Assembly: GCF_032302195.1 (NCBI RefSeq)
Contig: NZ_CP135275.1
Span: 1,860,001-1,924,000 of the forward strand
DNA from: Paenibacillus sp. MMS20-IR301
GTDB taxonomy: Bacteria; Bacillota; Bacilli; Paenibacillales; Paenibacillaceae
Direction: 5' to 3'
Length of the DNA: 64,000 bases
The notes beneath the pieces are model-generated. The model was not told where the DNA came from, made no database searches, and saw nothing but the letters and a program-made list of their open reading frames with translations. Within the stretch, counting starts at the first letter, position 1. Every line of letters begins with the position of its first letter. Positions 28,523-35,829 of this stretch are shown in pieces. The position numbers were made by a program, and so were the translations under genes.

Positions 28523-29986
28523 CTAGATAAGAACATTCGGACGGGACGAACGGGCCAGATCAGAGCCCCGCAGCCAGCGCTGGATTTCCTGTTCGGTCGG
28601 ATCAACCGGATCAGGGGTCAGGCCGGGAATATAATTGCAGGCTTCGTAAATCGCCGGAATGACATTGGCATGGATACCGACAGAGTGATGGACATACGGG
28701 CCTTTCACTAGCTTTTCTTCCCACAGCGGCCAGTCGTTTACCTCTACCCATACATATGAACCACGGGTGTACGGGCCTTCAATACCGCGTGCTTTGCCCA
28801 GGAACATGGAATATTCACCGTGGTCGCCGTCGAAGCGGGCAATCGTCATATCGCCGCCCTTTACCTGGCCCTCATGGGTACCTGGAGCATGGTCATCAAA
28901 CAGGAAATGCTTGCGCAGCTTAGGCTTGTCTTCAACAGACATCGATACCGGGAAATTCCCGCAGTGGAACAGCAGCTCGCCGTTGTCGTTCTCCGGATGC
29001 CGGACCGTAATATCAGCGAAGAAGGTAGGCTGCTCATTCATGGCTGCCGCCTGTACCATAATGGAAGTAATCGCACCGTGAATATCGGTTTCACAGGTCA
29101 CCGGAATCTGCTCATCGGTCAGGATCGCATTCGCCAGACAAGGCATAATCGACATTGCCTCCTGCAGGGAAGACCAGCACTGGATAGCAATTGCGCTGCT
29201 GCCGGTTTCGCGGGCGAAGGATTTCATTGCTACCTTCAGTGCGGCAATCCGCTTGACATCATCCTCAGTCACTTCGCTGTAATCAAGCTTCGCTTTGATG
29301 TAATCGACCGTTTCCAGCAGCTCTGCGCTATTTCCGGAAGCGATCTTCCGTGTCCGCAGCTGGATGTCAACCAGCGTAATCGGATGAATCTCAATGCCGA
29401 AGCGCTCCAGCAGCTCTCCCTCATTGCACATCATGGTCCAGAAGGAAGCCGGACGCGGGCCGATTTGCAGAATGCGCAGACTCTTGAACTGGCGTACAAC
29501 ATTGGCTGCAGCTACGAAGTTCGTGAAGCCCCGCTCGAAGACAGGGTCTGTTACCCAGCTGTTCGTTATATAGGTGAAGGGTACATTGAAGCGGCGCAGC
29601 ACTTTACCTGTTGCGAAGATACCGCACTGCGTATCACGCAGGCGCATGCCGTCTGCCAGAGGCGCTTCATCACGCGGTCCCCAGAGCAGTGCCGGCTTGC
29701 CCAGCTCCTTGGCTACACGCGCGACTGTGTCTTCCGTCCCGAAGTTACAGTGCGGGAAAAAGACTGCATCCACTTCCTCCTTCTTGAAATGTCTGGCAAT
29801 CTGCTCTGCATTAATGTGGTCGTCATAGAGCAGGCCTTCCTCGTTCAAGCCTTCCAGATCAACAATGTCAATATCCATGCCGAAGCTTTCAATCTGCTTG
29901 CGGATTTCCACTTTGTACTTGAACGCATCCTCTGCACTGAACGTGAACCGGCGGGTCGGGGCGTATCCCAGTTTTAGCTTTTTCAT
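28523..29986 (-). CDS. L-fucose/L-arabinose isomerase-family enzyme
   Basis: 487 residues from ATG 29986 (GAGGAG 8 bases ahead; a TTG lies one codon earlier). The fold is that of the fucose isomerase family: N-terminal Rossmann-like part (EEVDAVFFPHCNFGTEDTVA, ALLWGPRDEAPLADG) and the C-terminal domain with VTCETDIHGAITSIM and HHSVGIHAN, which supply the acidic and His metal ligands. It should interconvert an aldose and a ketose using Mn. It is shorter than FucI (about 590) and nearer to the uncharacterised fucose-isomerase-like group. As first gene of an operon with a split transketolase and an FGGY kinase, it probably starts a pentose or branched-sugar pathway; D-apiose is one candidate. 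Confidence 0.85.
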   Translation of the reverse strand: MKKLKLGYAPTRRFTFSAEDAFKYKVEIRKQIESFGMDIDIVDLEGLNEEGLLYDDHINAEQIARHFKKEEVDAVFFPHCNFGTEDTVARVAKELGKPALLWGPRDEAPLADGMRLRDTQCGIFATGKVLRRFNVPFTYITNSWVTDPVFERGFTNFVAAANVVRQFKSLRILQIGPRPASFWTMMCNEGELLERFGIEIHPITLVDIQLRTRKIASGNSAELLETVDYIKAKLDYSEVTEDDVKRIAALKVAMKSFARETGSSAIAIQCWSSLQEAMSIMPCLANAILTDEQIPVTCETDIHGAITSIMVQAAAMNEQPTFFADITVRHPENDNGELLFHCGNFPVSMSVEDKPKLRKHFLFDDHAPGTHEGQVKGGDMTIARFDGDHGEYSMFLGKARGIEGPYTRGSYVWVEVNDWPLWEEKLVKGPYVHHSVGIHANVIPAIYEACNYIPGLTPDPVDPTEQEIQRWLRGSDLARSSRPNVLI

Positions 29987-30028
29987 CAAAAAGACTCCTC
30001 ATCAGTTTTTAGCTGAAACCAACTTAAA

Positions 30029-30083
30029 TTAACTTAACTAAATTAACGAAAATTATTATATACCCTTACACTTTCAAAGTGTA
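30029..30083. promoter_or_regulatory. Operator region of the isomerase operon promoter
   Basis: Three elements lie 43-97 bases upstream of the isomerase start. TTAACTTAACTAA (30029-30041) is, on the minus strand, TTAGTTAAGTTAA, nearly identical to the lacI-side site at 30205-30217. ATTATA (30055-30060) is a minus-strand TATAAT -10. TACACTTT-C-AAAGTGTA (30067-30083) is a perfect 17-base palindrome at the -35 position. Confidence 0.6.
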
Positions 30084-30200
30084 GCACCCGAATACAAGGG
30101 GGTCAACAGTATTTTTAGCGATTATTAAGTTTAATTTAGTTGTTTATCGCTTAATTAACACTAAAATGCTGTAATAAAACTAAACTTCATTGTTTAATTC

Positions 30201-30229
30201 TTGCTTAGTTAAGCTAAATACTATAAAAT
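30201..30229 (+). promoter_or_regulatory. lacI-family gene promoter with internal operator
   Basis: TTGCTT (30201-30206) and TAAAAT (30224-30229) are 17 bases apart. The imperfect dyad TTAGTTAAGCTAA (30205-30217) lies in the spacer and matches the site at 30029-30041 in 12 of 13 positions, which suggests autorepression by the LacI protein. The whole 29987-30274 gap is very AT-rich. Confidence 0.6.
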
Positions 30230-30274
30230 TCAGGTAACGTTTATCTCAATTGTTTGGATGGAGGAAGAACGAGA

Positions 30275-31309
30275 ATGAAAATGGAAGACATCGCCAGAAT
30301 CGCTAATGTGTCGAAGGCCGCCGTGTCTCTTGCCTTCAGCGGCAAGCCGGGGATCGGAGAAGAGACCCGCGAACGCATTCTGCAAATTGCGCATGAATCA
30401 GGATATAAGCCCAGAAACCGGGTTACGGCTGCTGCAGCCCAAGTGCATAAATCTTTGCTTTTCCTTGTGTTTACGAACTCGGGGATTGTGACAGAGGATT
30501 ATTATCAGCAGCCTTTTTTCAAGGAGCTGATTCAATTTATCGGTGAGCGCTGCCGGGCGAAAGGGTATGAGCTGGTCTTTTCCACCATAGATATCGGTTC
30601 GTTTGACGAGGGGATTCAGAATCTGGCGGAGGATAACCGCAGTGACGGGGTCATTGTGCTGGGGACGAACTTAACACGCGGGCAGATTACGGCCATTGGG
30701 GATAAGGTTGCCAACCTGGTCGTGCTGGATACCTGTTATGAGATGCTCCCGCTGCAGTTCATTCAGATCAATAATGTAATGGGCGCTTACCGGGCGGGCA
30801 GCTATTTAATCGAACACGGGCATACTGAGATCGGTTACATCGCCTCCAATGTGCGGATTCATAATTTCGAGGAACGTGAGCGGGGGTTCCTTAAGGCCTT
30901 GAGTGAACATGAGATAACTGAAGCCTGCCGGCTGTCTGTGGCTCCGACCATTCTCAGCTCGCAGGAATCCCTGAAGCAGCAGCTCAGCGCCTTTTTAAGC
31001 GAGGGTCATCCCCTGCCTACTGCCTGGTTCTGCGAGTGTGACTATATTGCTATCAGTGCGATGAAGACCATGTCCGAGCTTGGCATCCGTGTTCCCCAGG
31101 ATTGTTCAATTATCGGTTTTGACAATATTACCGAGTCCTTAATCGTCACCCCGGAGCTGACTACCGTTCATGTGGACAAAGAAAAGCTGGCTGCGCTGGC
31201 CGTCGACCTGCTGGCAGATTACATCAACCATCCGCAAGACGCTCCAAAAACAAAGTTTATGATTGACACCAAGTTCATCGAGCGCAGCTCCTCGGTCGTC
31301 AGACAGTAG
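30275..31309 (+). CDS. LacI family transcriptional repressor
   Basis: 344 residues from ATG 30275 (GGAGG 10 bases ahead; the frame opens at 30254 with a TTG that overlaps that site region). The LacI helix-turn-helix reads MEDIARIANVSKAAVSLAFS-GKPGIGEETRERIL. The sensor domain is of the periplasmic-binding type (KSLLFLVFTNSGIVTEDYYQ, IGYIASNVRIHNFEERERGF, DCSIIGFDNITESLIVTPEL-TTVHVDKEKLA). It diverges from the isomerase-transketolase-kinase operon and shares matching operators with it, so it should repress that operon until its sugar or sugar phosphate appears. Confidence 0.93.
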   Translation: MKMEDIARIANVSKAAVSLAFSGKPGIGEETRERILQIAHESGYKPRNRVTAAAAQVHKSLLFLVFTNSGIVTEDYYQQPFFKELIQFIGERCRAKGYELVFSTIDIGSFDEGIQNLAEDNRSDGVIVLGTNLTRGQITAIGDKVANLVVLDTCYEMLPLQFIQINNVMGAYRAGSYLIEHGHTEIGYIASNVRIHNFEERERGFLKALSEHEITEACRLSVAPTILSSQESLKQQLSAFLSEGHPLPTAWFCECDYIAISAMKTMSELGIRVPQDCSIIGFDNITESLIVTPELTTVHVDKEKLAALAVDLLADYINHPQDAPKTKFMIDTKFIERSSSVVRQ

Positions 31310-31316
31310 TTACGAA

Positions 31317-31358
31317 ACAGAGGTGCTTCCGGCATGCAGCATGCGGGAGCACCTCTGT
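31317..31358. terminator. Terminator after the LacI gene
   Basis: ACAGAGGTGCTTCC pairs with GGAGCACCTCTGT (one bulge), with an inner GCATG/CATGC extension, followed by TTTG. It lies 8 bases after the LacI stop and 18 bases from the converging phosphatase-family gene. Confidence 0.8.
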
Positions 31359-31375
31359 TTGTTTGTTGTGCGGAA

Positions 31376-32194
31376 TCAGATTTCTGCAGCAACACCATAA
31401 TGATCGGATACAACCGGACCGTTCGTGCCGTTCAGTGCAACCCTCACGCTAACTGCCTCTACCTGGTGATTCGCAAAAATATAATCAATGCGCAGCGGCT
31501 CACTATTCCCTGCCCACCCGCCAATGGCTTTGACTACGGTAGCCCCGTCATCTTTGTGAAGAGTACTCACATACAAGTCATTCCAGCCATACCGCAGAAT
31601 ATAGTCGTATCCCTGTCCTCTGACCTCCGCGACATTGTTGAAATCCCCCATAATGAAAAGAGGCTGTCCCATATAAGGCGCCAGCTTGTCCTCGGTCAGC
31701 TCCCATTGCCCCTTGAACGGTTCCTGCTCATCATCCCACCAGTTGAAATGTCCGTTAACAAATGTAATCAGCTTATCTCCGATAGTTGTTTGGATACCAA
31801 GGATTTTGCGCGTACGGTAGTTGCTGTAATCCCTCATGTGGGATACATATTCGGCGAAGGCCCCTTCAATCGGAGTACGGCTGAGAATGGCCAGTCCCTC
31901 ATCATATTGGGAGAATCCGGTATGGGTCGGTATCCAGGTCCAGTAATAGGGTTGATCCAGCTGTCCGAGCAGAACACAGGCATAGTTGTCTTGCCTAATA
32001 ACCGTATGCTCTTCTGCCACATAATAACGCTCCAGTTCAGCTGCCGGCAGCAGCTCAGTATTCATGGATTGATTTACCTCCTGCAAAGCGATAACATCGA
32101 ACTGCTCTGCATTGATGTACCGGGCCAGGCCGGTAATCTTGGCCAACTGCTCCTCTTCCATCCAGGAGTGGGTATTGAGTGTCAGCAGTTTCAT
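31376..32194 (-). CDS. Endonuclease/exonuclease/phosphatase family hydrolase
   Basis: 272 residues. The EEP catalytic motifs are all present: LTLNTHSW at the start, ALQEVNQS (metal-binding Glu), NGHFNWWDD, MGDFNNVAEV, and the final SDHYGV His pair region. There is no signal peptide, so it is cytoplasmic. The family covers DNases, phosphodiesterases and sugar phosphatases such as MapP of maltose metabolism; the exact substrate is not readable. The start has AAGGAGGG ahead. It is followed 22 bases upstream by a small frameshifted ORF on the same strand. Confidence 0.85.
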   Translation of the reverse strand: MKLLTLNTHSWMEEEQLAKITGLARYINAEQFDVIALQEVNQSMNTELLPAAELERYYVAEEHTVIRQDNYACVLLGQLDQPYYWTWIPTHTGFSQYDEGLAILSRTPIEGAFAEYVSHMRDYSNYRTRKILGIQTTIGDKLITFVNGHFNWWDDEQEPFKGQWELTEDKLAPYMGQPLFIMGDFNNVAEVRGQGYDYILRYGWNDLYVSTLHKDDGATVVKAIGGWAGNSEPLRIDYIFANHQVEAVSVRVALNGTNGPVVSDHYGVAAEI

Positions 32195-32235
32195 GATCGT
32201 CTCTCCCTCCTTATCTTTAACCTCTGACAGCTATA

Positions 32236-32471
32236 CTAATATCCGAAAAACGAGCTTTTGATAATATTCCGCTTAGCAATCTGCTTGCTCTGTACATAAC
32301 TGCCTGGAGCATCAAGCTCCTCCCGGTACAGAGGCGCCTTGTTGCTGTCCAGTCTATGTTTTGATTATTCGCAAATACGAAGGTATGCACCTGATCCCCC
32401 TCCCTATAGGATTCCACTAATTCAATCTCCTGTTTGGTGAACATCTTGAGCAAATCCCCGAAAAATCCCAT
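32236..32471 (-). pseudogene. Small ORF with an apparent frameshift (about 78 codons)
   Basis: The gene starts well (GGGGATGGAGC then ATG at 32471) as MGFFGDLLKMFTKQEIELVE and continues to NNQNID near base 32350. In that frame the rest is low-quality (WTATRRLCTGRSLMLQAVMY) to a stop at 32217. The neighbouring frame reads a natural hydrophilic tail, DSNKAPLYREELDAPG then SYVQSKQIAKRNIIKSSFFGY, ending with TAG at 32236-32238. One base lost or gained near 32348-32356 restores a single 78-residue product. It may be a true frameshift mutation or a sequence error. No slippery heptamer was seen. The family was not recognised. Confidence 0.6.
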
Positions 32472-32557
32472 GCTCCATCCCCTTTCATAATGTGAAATAT
32501 TAAGTTAGCTAAAGCGCGTTACACTTTACCTTCCGGTCCGTGATCAGTCCGGATTTC

Positions 32558-32920
32558 TTAATCCAGCTCAATCATTTCATTCACAGCATCCCTAAACCAG
32601 TCCCAGAAACCGGCATATTCTTTCCGCTGCTCGTAACCTGGGGAAGCATAATCATGAATGAGTTGCACTCGTTCCCCGTTCAGGGGTTCAAAGCACGCTA
32701 TATCGTCGTTATCCCATCTTCTTGCAAAAGGGATAAGTGTTCTATCAGGGTACCGCTCCTGCAGCCCCTTTATTCTTGAGATAACTTGTTCATTGTTCAT
32801 AATAACCCAAGGATCGAGATCTATTAAATTCAGCCGGACGACCTTTAATAACGATTCCGGGTAATTAAATCCACTAGGTAAAGCTGATTGATCAGGTAAC
32901 CTGAAATCCATTTTAATCAC
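32558..32920 (-). CDS. SMI1/KNR4-like small protein
   Basis: 120 residues from a GTG start with GAGGTG ahead. The middle shows the SMI1/KNR4 (SUKH) pattern: LIPFARRWDNDDIACFEP followed by LIHDYASPGYEQRKEYAGFW-DWFRDAVNEMI. This fold is common in stand-alone cytoplasmic proteins and in immunity proteins to toxins. No toxin gene is nearby, so a direct immunity role cannot be claimed. It is transcribed alone, 33 bases downstream of an AraC gene on the same strand. Confidence 0.7.
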   Translation of the reverse strand: MIKMDFRLPDQSALPSGFNYPESLLKVVRLNLIDLDPWVIMNNEQVISRIKGLQERYPDRTLIPFARRWDNDDIACFEPLNGERVQLIHDYASPGYEQRKEYAGFWDWFRDAVNEMIELD

Positions 32921-32953
32921 TATTTCACCTCTGATTTTATTGCTCGCTATCCT

Positions 32954-33808
32954 TTAGATCGCGGTAGCTGCTTTGCGGGTGGTTTTCCGGTAGGCGGTGG
33001 GTGACATTCCTTTTTTGGCTGTAAATTGCTTGATGAAATAAGTGTCATACTCAAACCCGGTGGACCGGGCAATATCGTTCAGATTCATATCGGTATGGGT
33101 CAAAAGCTCTCCGGCAACCTTAAGCCGGTGCGCAAGCAGGTACCCCATTGCGGTAGTCCTGCACCGCTCTTGAAACATTTTGTTCAGGGACACCCGGTTC
33201 AACAGTGCGCATTTGGTCAAATCCGCCAAAGAAATCTTGTCCGTATAATGGGTGTGGATATACTCAAGAACCAGATCGACAGGTGAGTGTTCCTGAGCAG
33301 AGTTCAAATCCTCCAGCAAGCCTAACAATTTAATGAAATACTTCTTGATTCTGCAGGCCCAGCGTTCATCGCTTTGGGCAGATACCTCTGTTCCCAGCAC
33401 GAAAAACCACTCCAGCAGCAGAGGGAAGGCGGCAGCGGTAACCCGCGGCACACCCGAACAGCGGGAATTTCCGCCAAACAGCGAAAGTCCGGTTTGAATC
33501 CTTGGGATAGCTGTATAAGCTTCCAGGGAGTCAGAAAGATAAGTGCTGTTGAGAAAGTCGGCATGGAAGCTGAAGGATTGCGCGGCCAGCTGCTCTCTCT
33601 CCGATATGTTAACTGCGTCACCTTCGGCCAGGCAGAGAATGCCGGGAGCTGCTACAGATATTGGACGGTCATTCACTGTCCCGCCGACTCTTCCGGATGT
33701 TATAAAGATCAGCGTATACCGCTGCGGATACGGCAGTGAAGTGAGCTCCTCGACCGGCTGAAATTCAATATTCACGATGCGGTTTTTGTGGCGGTCCCAT
33801 TGCGGCAT
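32954..33808 (-). CDS. AraC family transcriptional regulator
   Basis: 284 residues from ATG 33808; a GTG four codons earlier (33820) is an alternative with a poorer site. The N-terminal part resembles a cupin sensor (PQRYTLIFITSGRVGGTVND, GILCLAEGDAVNI). The C-terminal DNA-binding part reads ISLADLTKCALLNRVSLNKM-FQERCRTTAMGYLL and LNDIARSTGFEYDTYFIKQF-TAKKGMSPTAYR. It diverges from an epoxide hydrolase gene 131 bases away, a plausible target. The ligand is unknown. Confidence 0.9.
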   Translation of the reverse strand: MPQWDRHKNRIVNIEFQPVEELTSLPYPQRYTLIFITSGRVGGTVNDRPISVAAPGILCLAEGDAVNISEREQLAAQSFSFHADFLNSTYLSDSLEAYTAIPRIQTGLSLFGGNSRCSGVPRVTAAAFPLLLEWFFVLGTEVSAQSDERWACRIKKYFIKLLGLLEDLNSAQEHSPVDLVLEYIHTHYTDKISLADLTKCALLNRVSLNKMFQERCRTTAMGYLLAHRLKVAGELLTHTDMNLNDIARSTGFEYDTYFIKQFTAKKGMSPTAYRKTTRKAATAI

Positions 33809-33938
33809 GTTCTTCGTCACCTGTCAGATAGTATAGTGTAATGCTTCATTTATGACAGTGTATCATATATGCCCAAGGGATATAATGACAGTGAAATCTA
33901 ATAAGTTATCCAAAAAGCTTGCAGATGGAGGAATTCCT

Positions 33939-35099
33939 ATGGCTGTTGAACGTTTTCATATCGGGGTCGCAGATGAAATTCTTGAGGATTTGAAATGGAG
34001 ATTGAAGCATACCCGCTGGCCGGAGCAATTAAGTGATGTCTCCTGGGAACGCGGAACTGAATTAACCTATTTGCAGTCACTCGTATCCTACTGGCAGCAC
34101 CAGTATGACTGGCGAGAGCAGGAAGCGAAGCTGAACCGCTTCAACCAGTTCCGCTGTAACATTGACGGGATTGACATTCATTTCGTACATGAGCGGGGCC
34201 GGGGGCCGAATCCGCTCCCTCTGATACTGACTCACGGATGGCCGGACAGCTATTTGCGTTATCAGTCCATCATTCCGCTGCTTACCGATCCTGCCCGCTA
34301 CGGCGGCAATCCGGAGGATGCCTTCGATGTCATTGTCCCTTCCCTGCCCGGCTTCGGCTTCTCCGGCCGCCCTGCCCAAAGCGGAATTAATAATGAACGC
34401 GTCTCTGAGCTGTGGGTGAAACTGATGACGGAGGAGCTTGGTTATACCCGGTTTGGTGCGGCTGGCGGAGATCTTGGGTCTGGAGTCACCAGATATCTTG
34501 CCTTCAATCATCCTGAGCTGCTGACCGGTATTCATCTTACTGATATCGGCATCCTCCGCGATCTTATGAATACACCCGTTTCGGCTGAGCTTACAGAAGA
34601 GGAGCTCCGCTATAAGCGGAATGCGCAGGAGTGGATAGCCCAGGAGGGGGCGTATATGTCGGCTCAATCGACAAGACCGCAGACGATTGCTTACGGGCTG
34701 ACCGATTCACCAGTGGGACTGGCTGCCTGGCTGATAGAGAAATTCCGGGCCTGGAGCGGCTGTAATGGTGACCTCCAGCGAGTCTTCAGCATGGACGAGC
34801 TGCTCACCCACATTATGCTCTACTGGGTCACAGGGACGGCGGGTTCTGCAGCGCATATGTATTATGAGAACGCCCATTCCTTGCCGCCGCTTGGCCGGAT
34901 TGAGGTGCCGGCAGGCATAGCAATTTTCCGGGCAGATGTCTTGCAGCCACCCCGGAAATGGGCAGCGCGCAATCTGAACATTACCCGCTGGACCTCCATT
35001 CCCCGTGGCGGACATTTCACTGCCATGGAAGAACCGGAGCTGTTTACTGAAGATATCAGGGCTTTCTACCGGACATTAAGAGGGGGAACTGACCGCTAG
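33939..35099 (+). CDS. Epoxide hydrolase (EHN domain, alpha/beta hydrolase)
   Basis: 386 residues from ATG 33939, placed by GGAGG 7 bases ahead; the open frame upstream has no ribosome site. The N-terminal epoxide hydrolase domain (EILEDLKWRLKHTRWPEQL) is followed by the alpha/beta hydrolase core with oxyanion motif LTHGWPDS, the nucleophile Asp in GAAGGDLGSGVTRYL, lid tyrosines, and the catalytic His in RGGHFTAMEEPEL. It should open epoxides through a covalent Asp ester in the cytoplasm, as juvenile-hormone-type bacterial homologues do. An AraC regulator diverges from it. A small Cys-rich gene begins 24 bases after its stop. Confidence 0.92.
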   Translation: MAVERFHIGVADEILEDLKWRLKHTRWPEQLSDVSWERGTELTYLQSLVSYWQHQYDWREQEAKLNRFNQFRCNIDGIDIHFVHERGRGPNPLPLILTHGWPDSYLRYQSIIPLLTDPARYGGNPEDAFDVIVPSLPGFGFSGRPAQSGINNERVSELWVKLMTEELGYTRFGAAGGDLGSGVTRYLAFNHPELLTGIHLTDIGILRDLMNTPVSAELTEEELRYKRNAQEWIAQEGAYMSAQSTRPQTIAYGLTDSPVGLAAWLIEKFRAWSGCNGDLQRVFSMDELLTHIMLYWVTGTAGSAAHMYYENAHSLPPLGRIEVPAGIAIFRADVLQPPRKWAARNLNITRWTSIPRGGHFTAMEEPELFTEDIRAFYRTLRGGTDR

Positions 35100-35123
35100 C
35101 GGAAAGGGTTAGGAGGATTGGCT

Positions 35124-35294
35124 GTGCTGCAGCTAAGAGCTTATTGTTGTACAAACTGCAACTTAGCTGGCACAAACCATGTGATTACGGGAGATTGTTG
35201 CAGAGAATGCAGCAATATCTTGATCAAACGGCTGCAACGAAGAGAAATCCTGCATCGCATACAACAATTCCTCCTTAGATCCGATTATGGATAG
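35124..35294 (+). CDS. Small double-CCxxC protein (56 aa)
   Basis: A GTG start at 35124 has AGGAGG 7 bases ahead. The product begins LQLRAYCCTNCNLAGTNH, continues to GDCCRECSNILI, and ends in a basic helix (RLQRREILHRIQQFLLR). Two CCxxC knuckles 16 residues apart suggest a zinc-binding ribbon, perhaps for nucleic acid or protein contact. It follows the epoxide hydrolase by 24 bases and may be co-transcribed. The last codons overlap a 14-base-pair hairpin. The family was not recognised. Confidence 0.6.
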   Translation: MLQLRAYCCTNCNLAGTNHVITGDCCRECSNILIKRLQRREILHRIQQFLLRSDYG

Positions 35295-35306
35295 GAATTG
35301 TTGTAT
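35259..35306. terminator. Hairpin at the end of the small Cys-rich gene
   Basis: ATACAACAATTCCT (35259-35272) is the exact reverse complement of AGGAATTGTTGTAT (35293-35306), with a 20-base loop. There is no strong T run (TTCTGGG follows), so this may be an mRNA-stabilising or weak terminating hairpin. Confidence 0.5.
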
Positions 35307-35351
35307 TCTGGGCAGGATTATCAGGTGGATAGGGAGGTTATTCTAACCTAC

Positions 35352-35789
35352 CTAGTAATGGGCTCGTATCAGCTTAAAGCTTTGTGCAGATGTTATTTTT
35401 TCTATCTCAATTACATCGGCTTCATCCGGATTTAGGAGCTCGATTGCATATTTAGCAAAACCCGCAGGCCAGATATACTTCAATTCGTTCAGTGATACGA
35501 GCGAGCAGCAGCAAGGCGTGGTTACCAGCAGATCATTGAATTTATTCGAACTGCTCACATCCACTTGCTCTGCCCACCACCCGGTATCTAATTCACGAAG
35601 GCAGTGATTACAAGCTATCCCTTCGAAATTAGCTCCAGCATCTATAAAAGTGACTTCATCATACAGCCGTTCAATGATCTCCGTAGAGGAAGTTACTTCT
35701 TTTAATTGATTGATGATACTTGTCCGTTCTGTTTGTGAGGGAACAATCTTATCGTTCTCCGGTATAATTTTCACAATATATGAGGACAT
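35352..35789 (-). CDS. Cys-rich hypothetical protein next to AAA ATPase
   Basis: 145 residues from ATG 35789, chosen for the GAGGAGAG site ahead; a longer frame overlaps the ATPase. It starts MSSYIVKIIPENDKIV, has a helical part, then two cysteine clusters (IACNHCLREL and TTPCCCSLVSLNELKY) about 40 residues apart that look like metal ligands. The end (KYIWPAGFAKYAIELLNPDE) is hydrophobic then acidic. No known family was recognised. It starts 40 bases after the AAA ATPase stop, and the shared strand suggests an operon. Confidence 0.7.
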   Translation of the reverse strand: MSSYIVKIIPENDKIVPSQTERTSIINQLKEVTSSTEIIERLYDEVTFIDAGANFEGIACNHCLRELDTGWWAEQVDVSSSNKFNDLLVTTPCCCSLVSLNELKYIWPAGFAKYAIELLNPDEADVIEIEKITSAQSFKLIRAHY

Positions 35790-35829
35790 CGCTCGCTCTC
35801 CTCTTCTCCCAATTACACAGCTGCCAGCT

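Noticed and set aside
28820..29977. 385-codon open frame antisense to the fucose-isomerase-like gene
   Set aside because: It mirrors the codon pattern of the real gene and shows no recognisable domain or ribosome site.
32340..32365. Programmed ribosomal frameshift in the small ORF
   Set aside because: No slippery heptamer, downstream pseudoknot or internal ribosome site was seen; mutation or sequence error is simpler.
32558..32920. Toxin-immunity pair based on the SMI1/KNR4-like protein
   Set aside because: No polymorphic toxin or secretion-type gene is adjacent; the family often stands alone.
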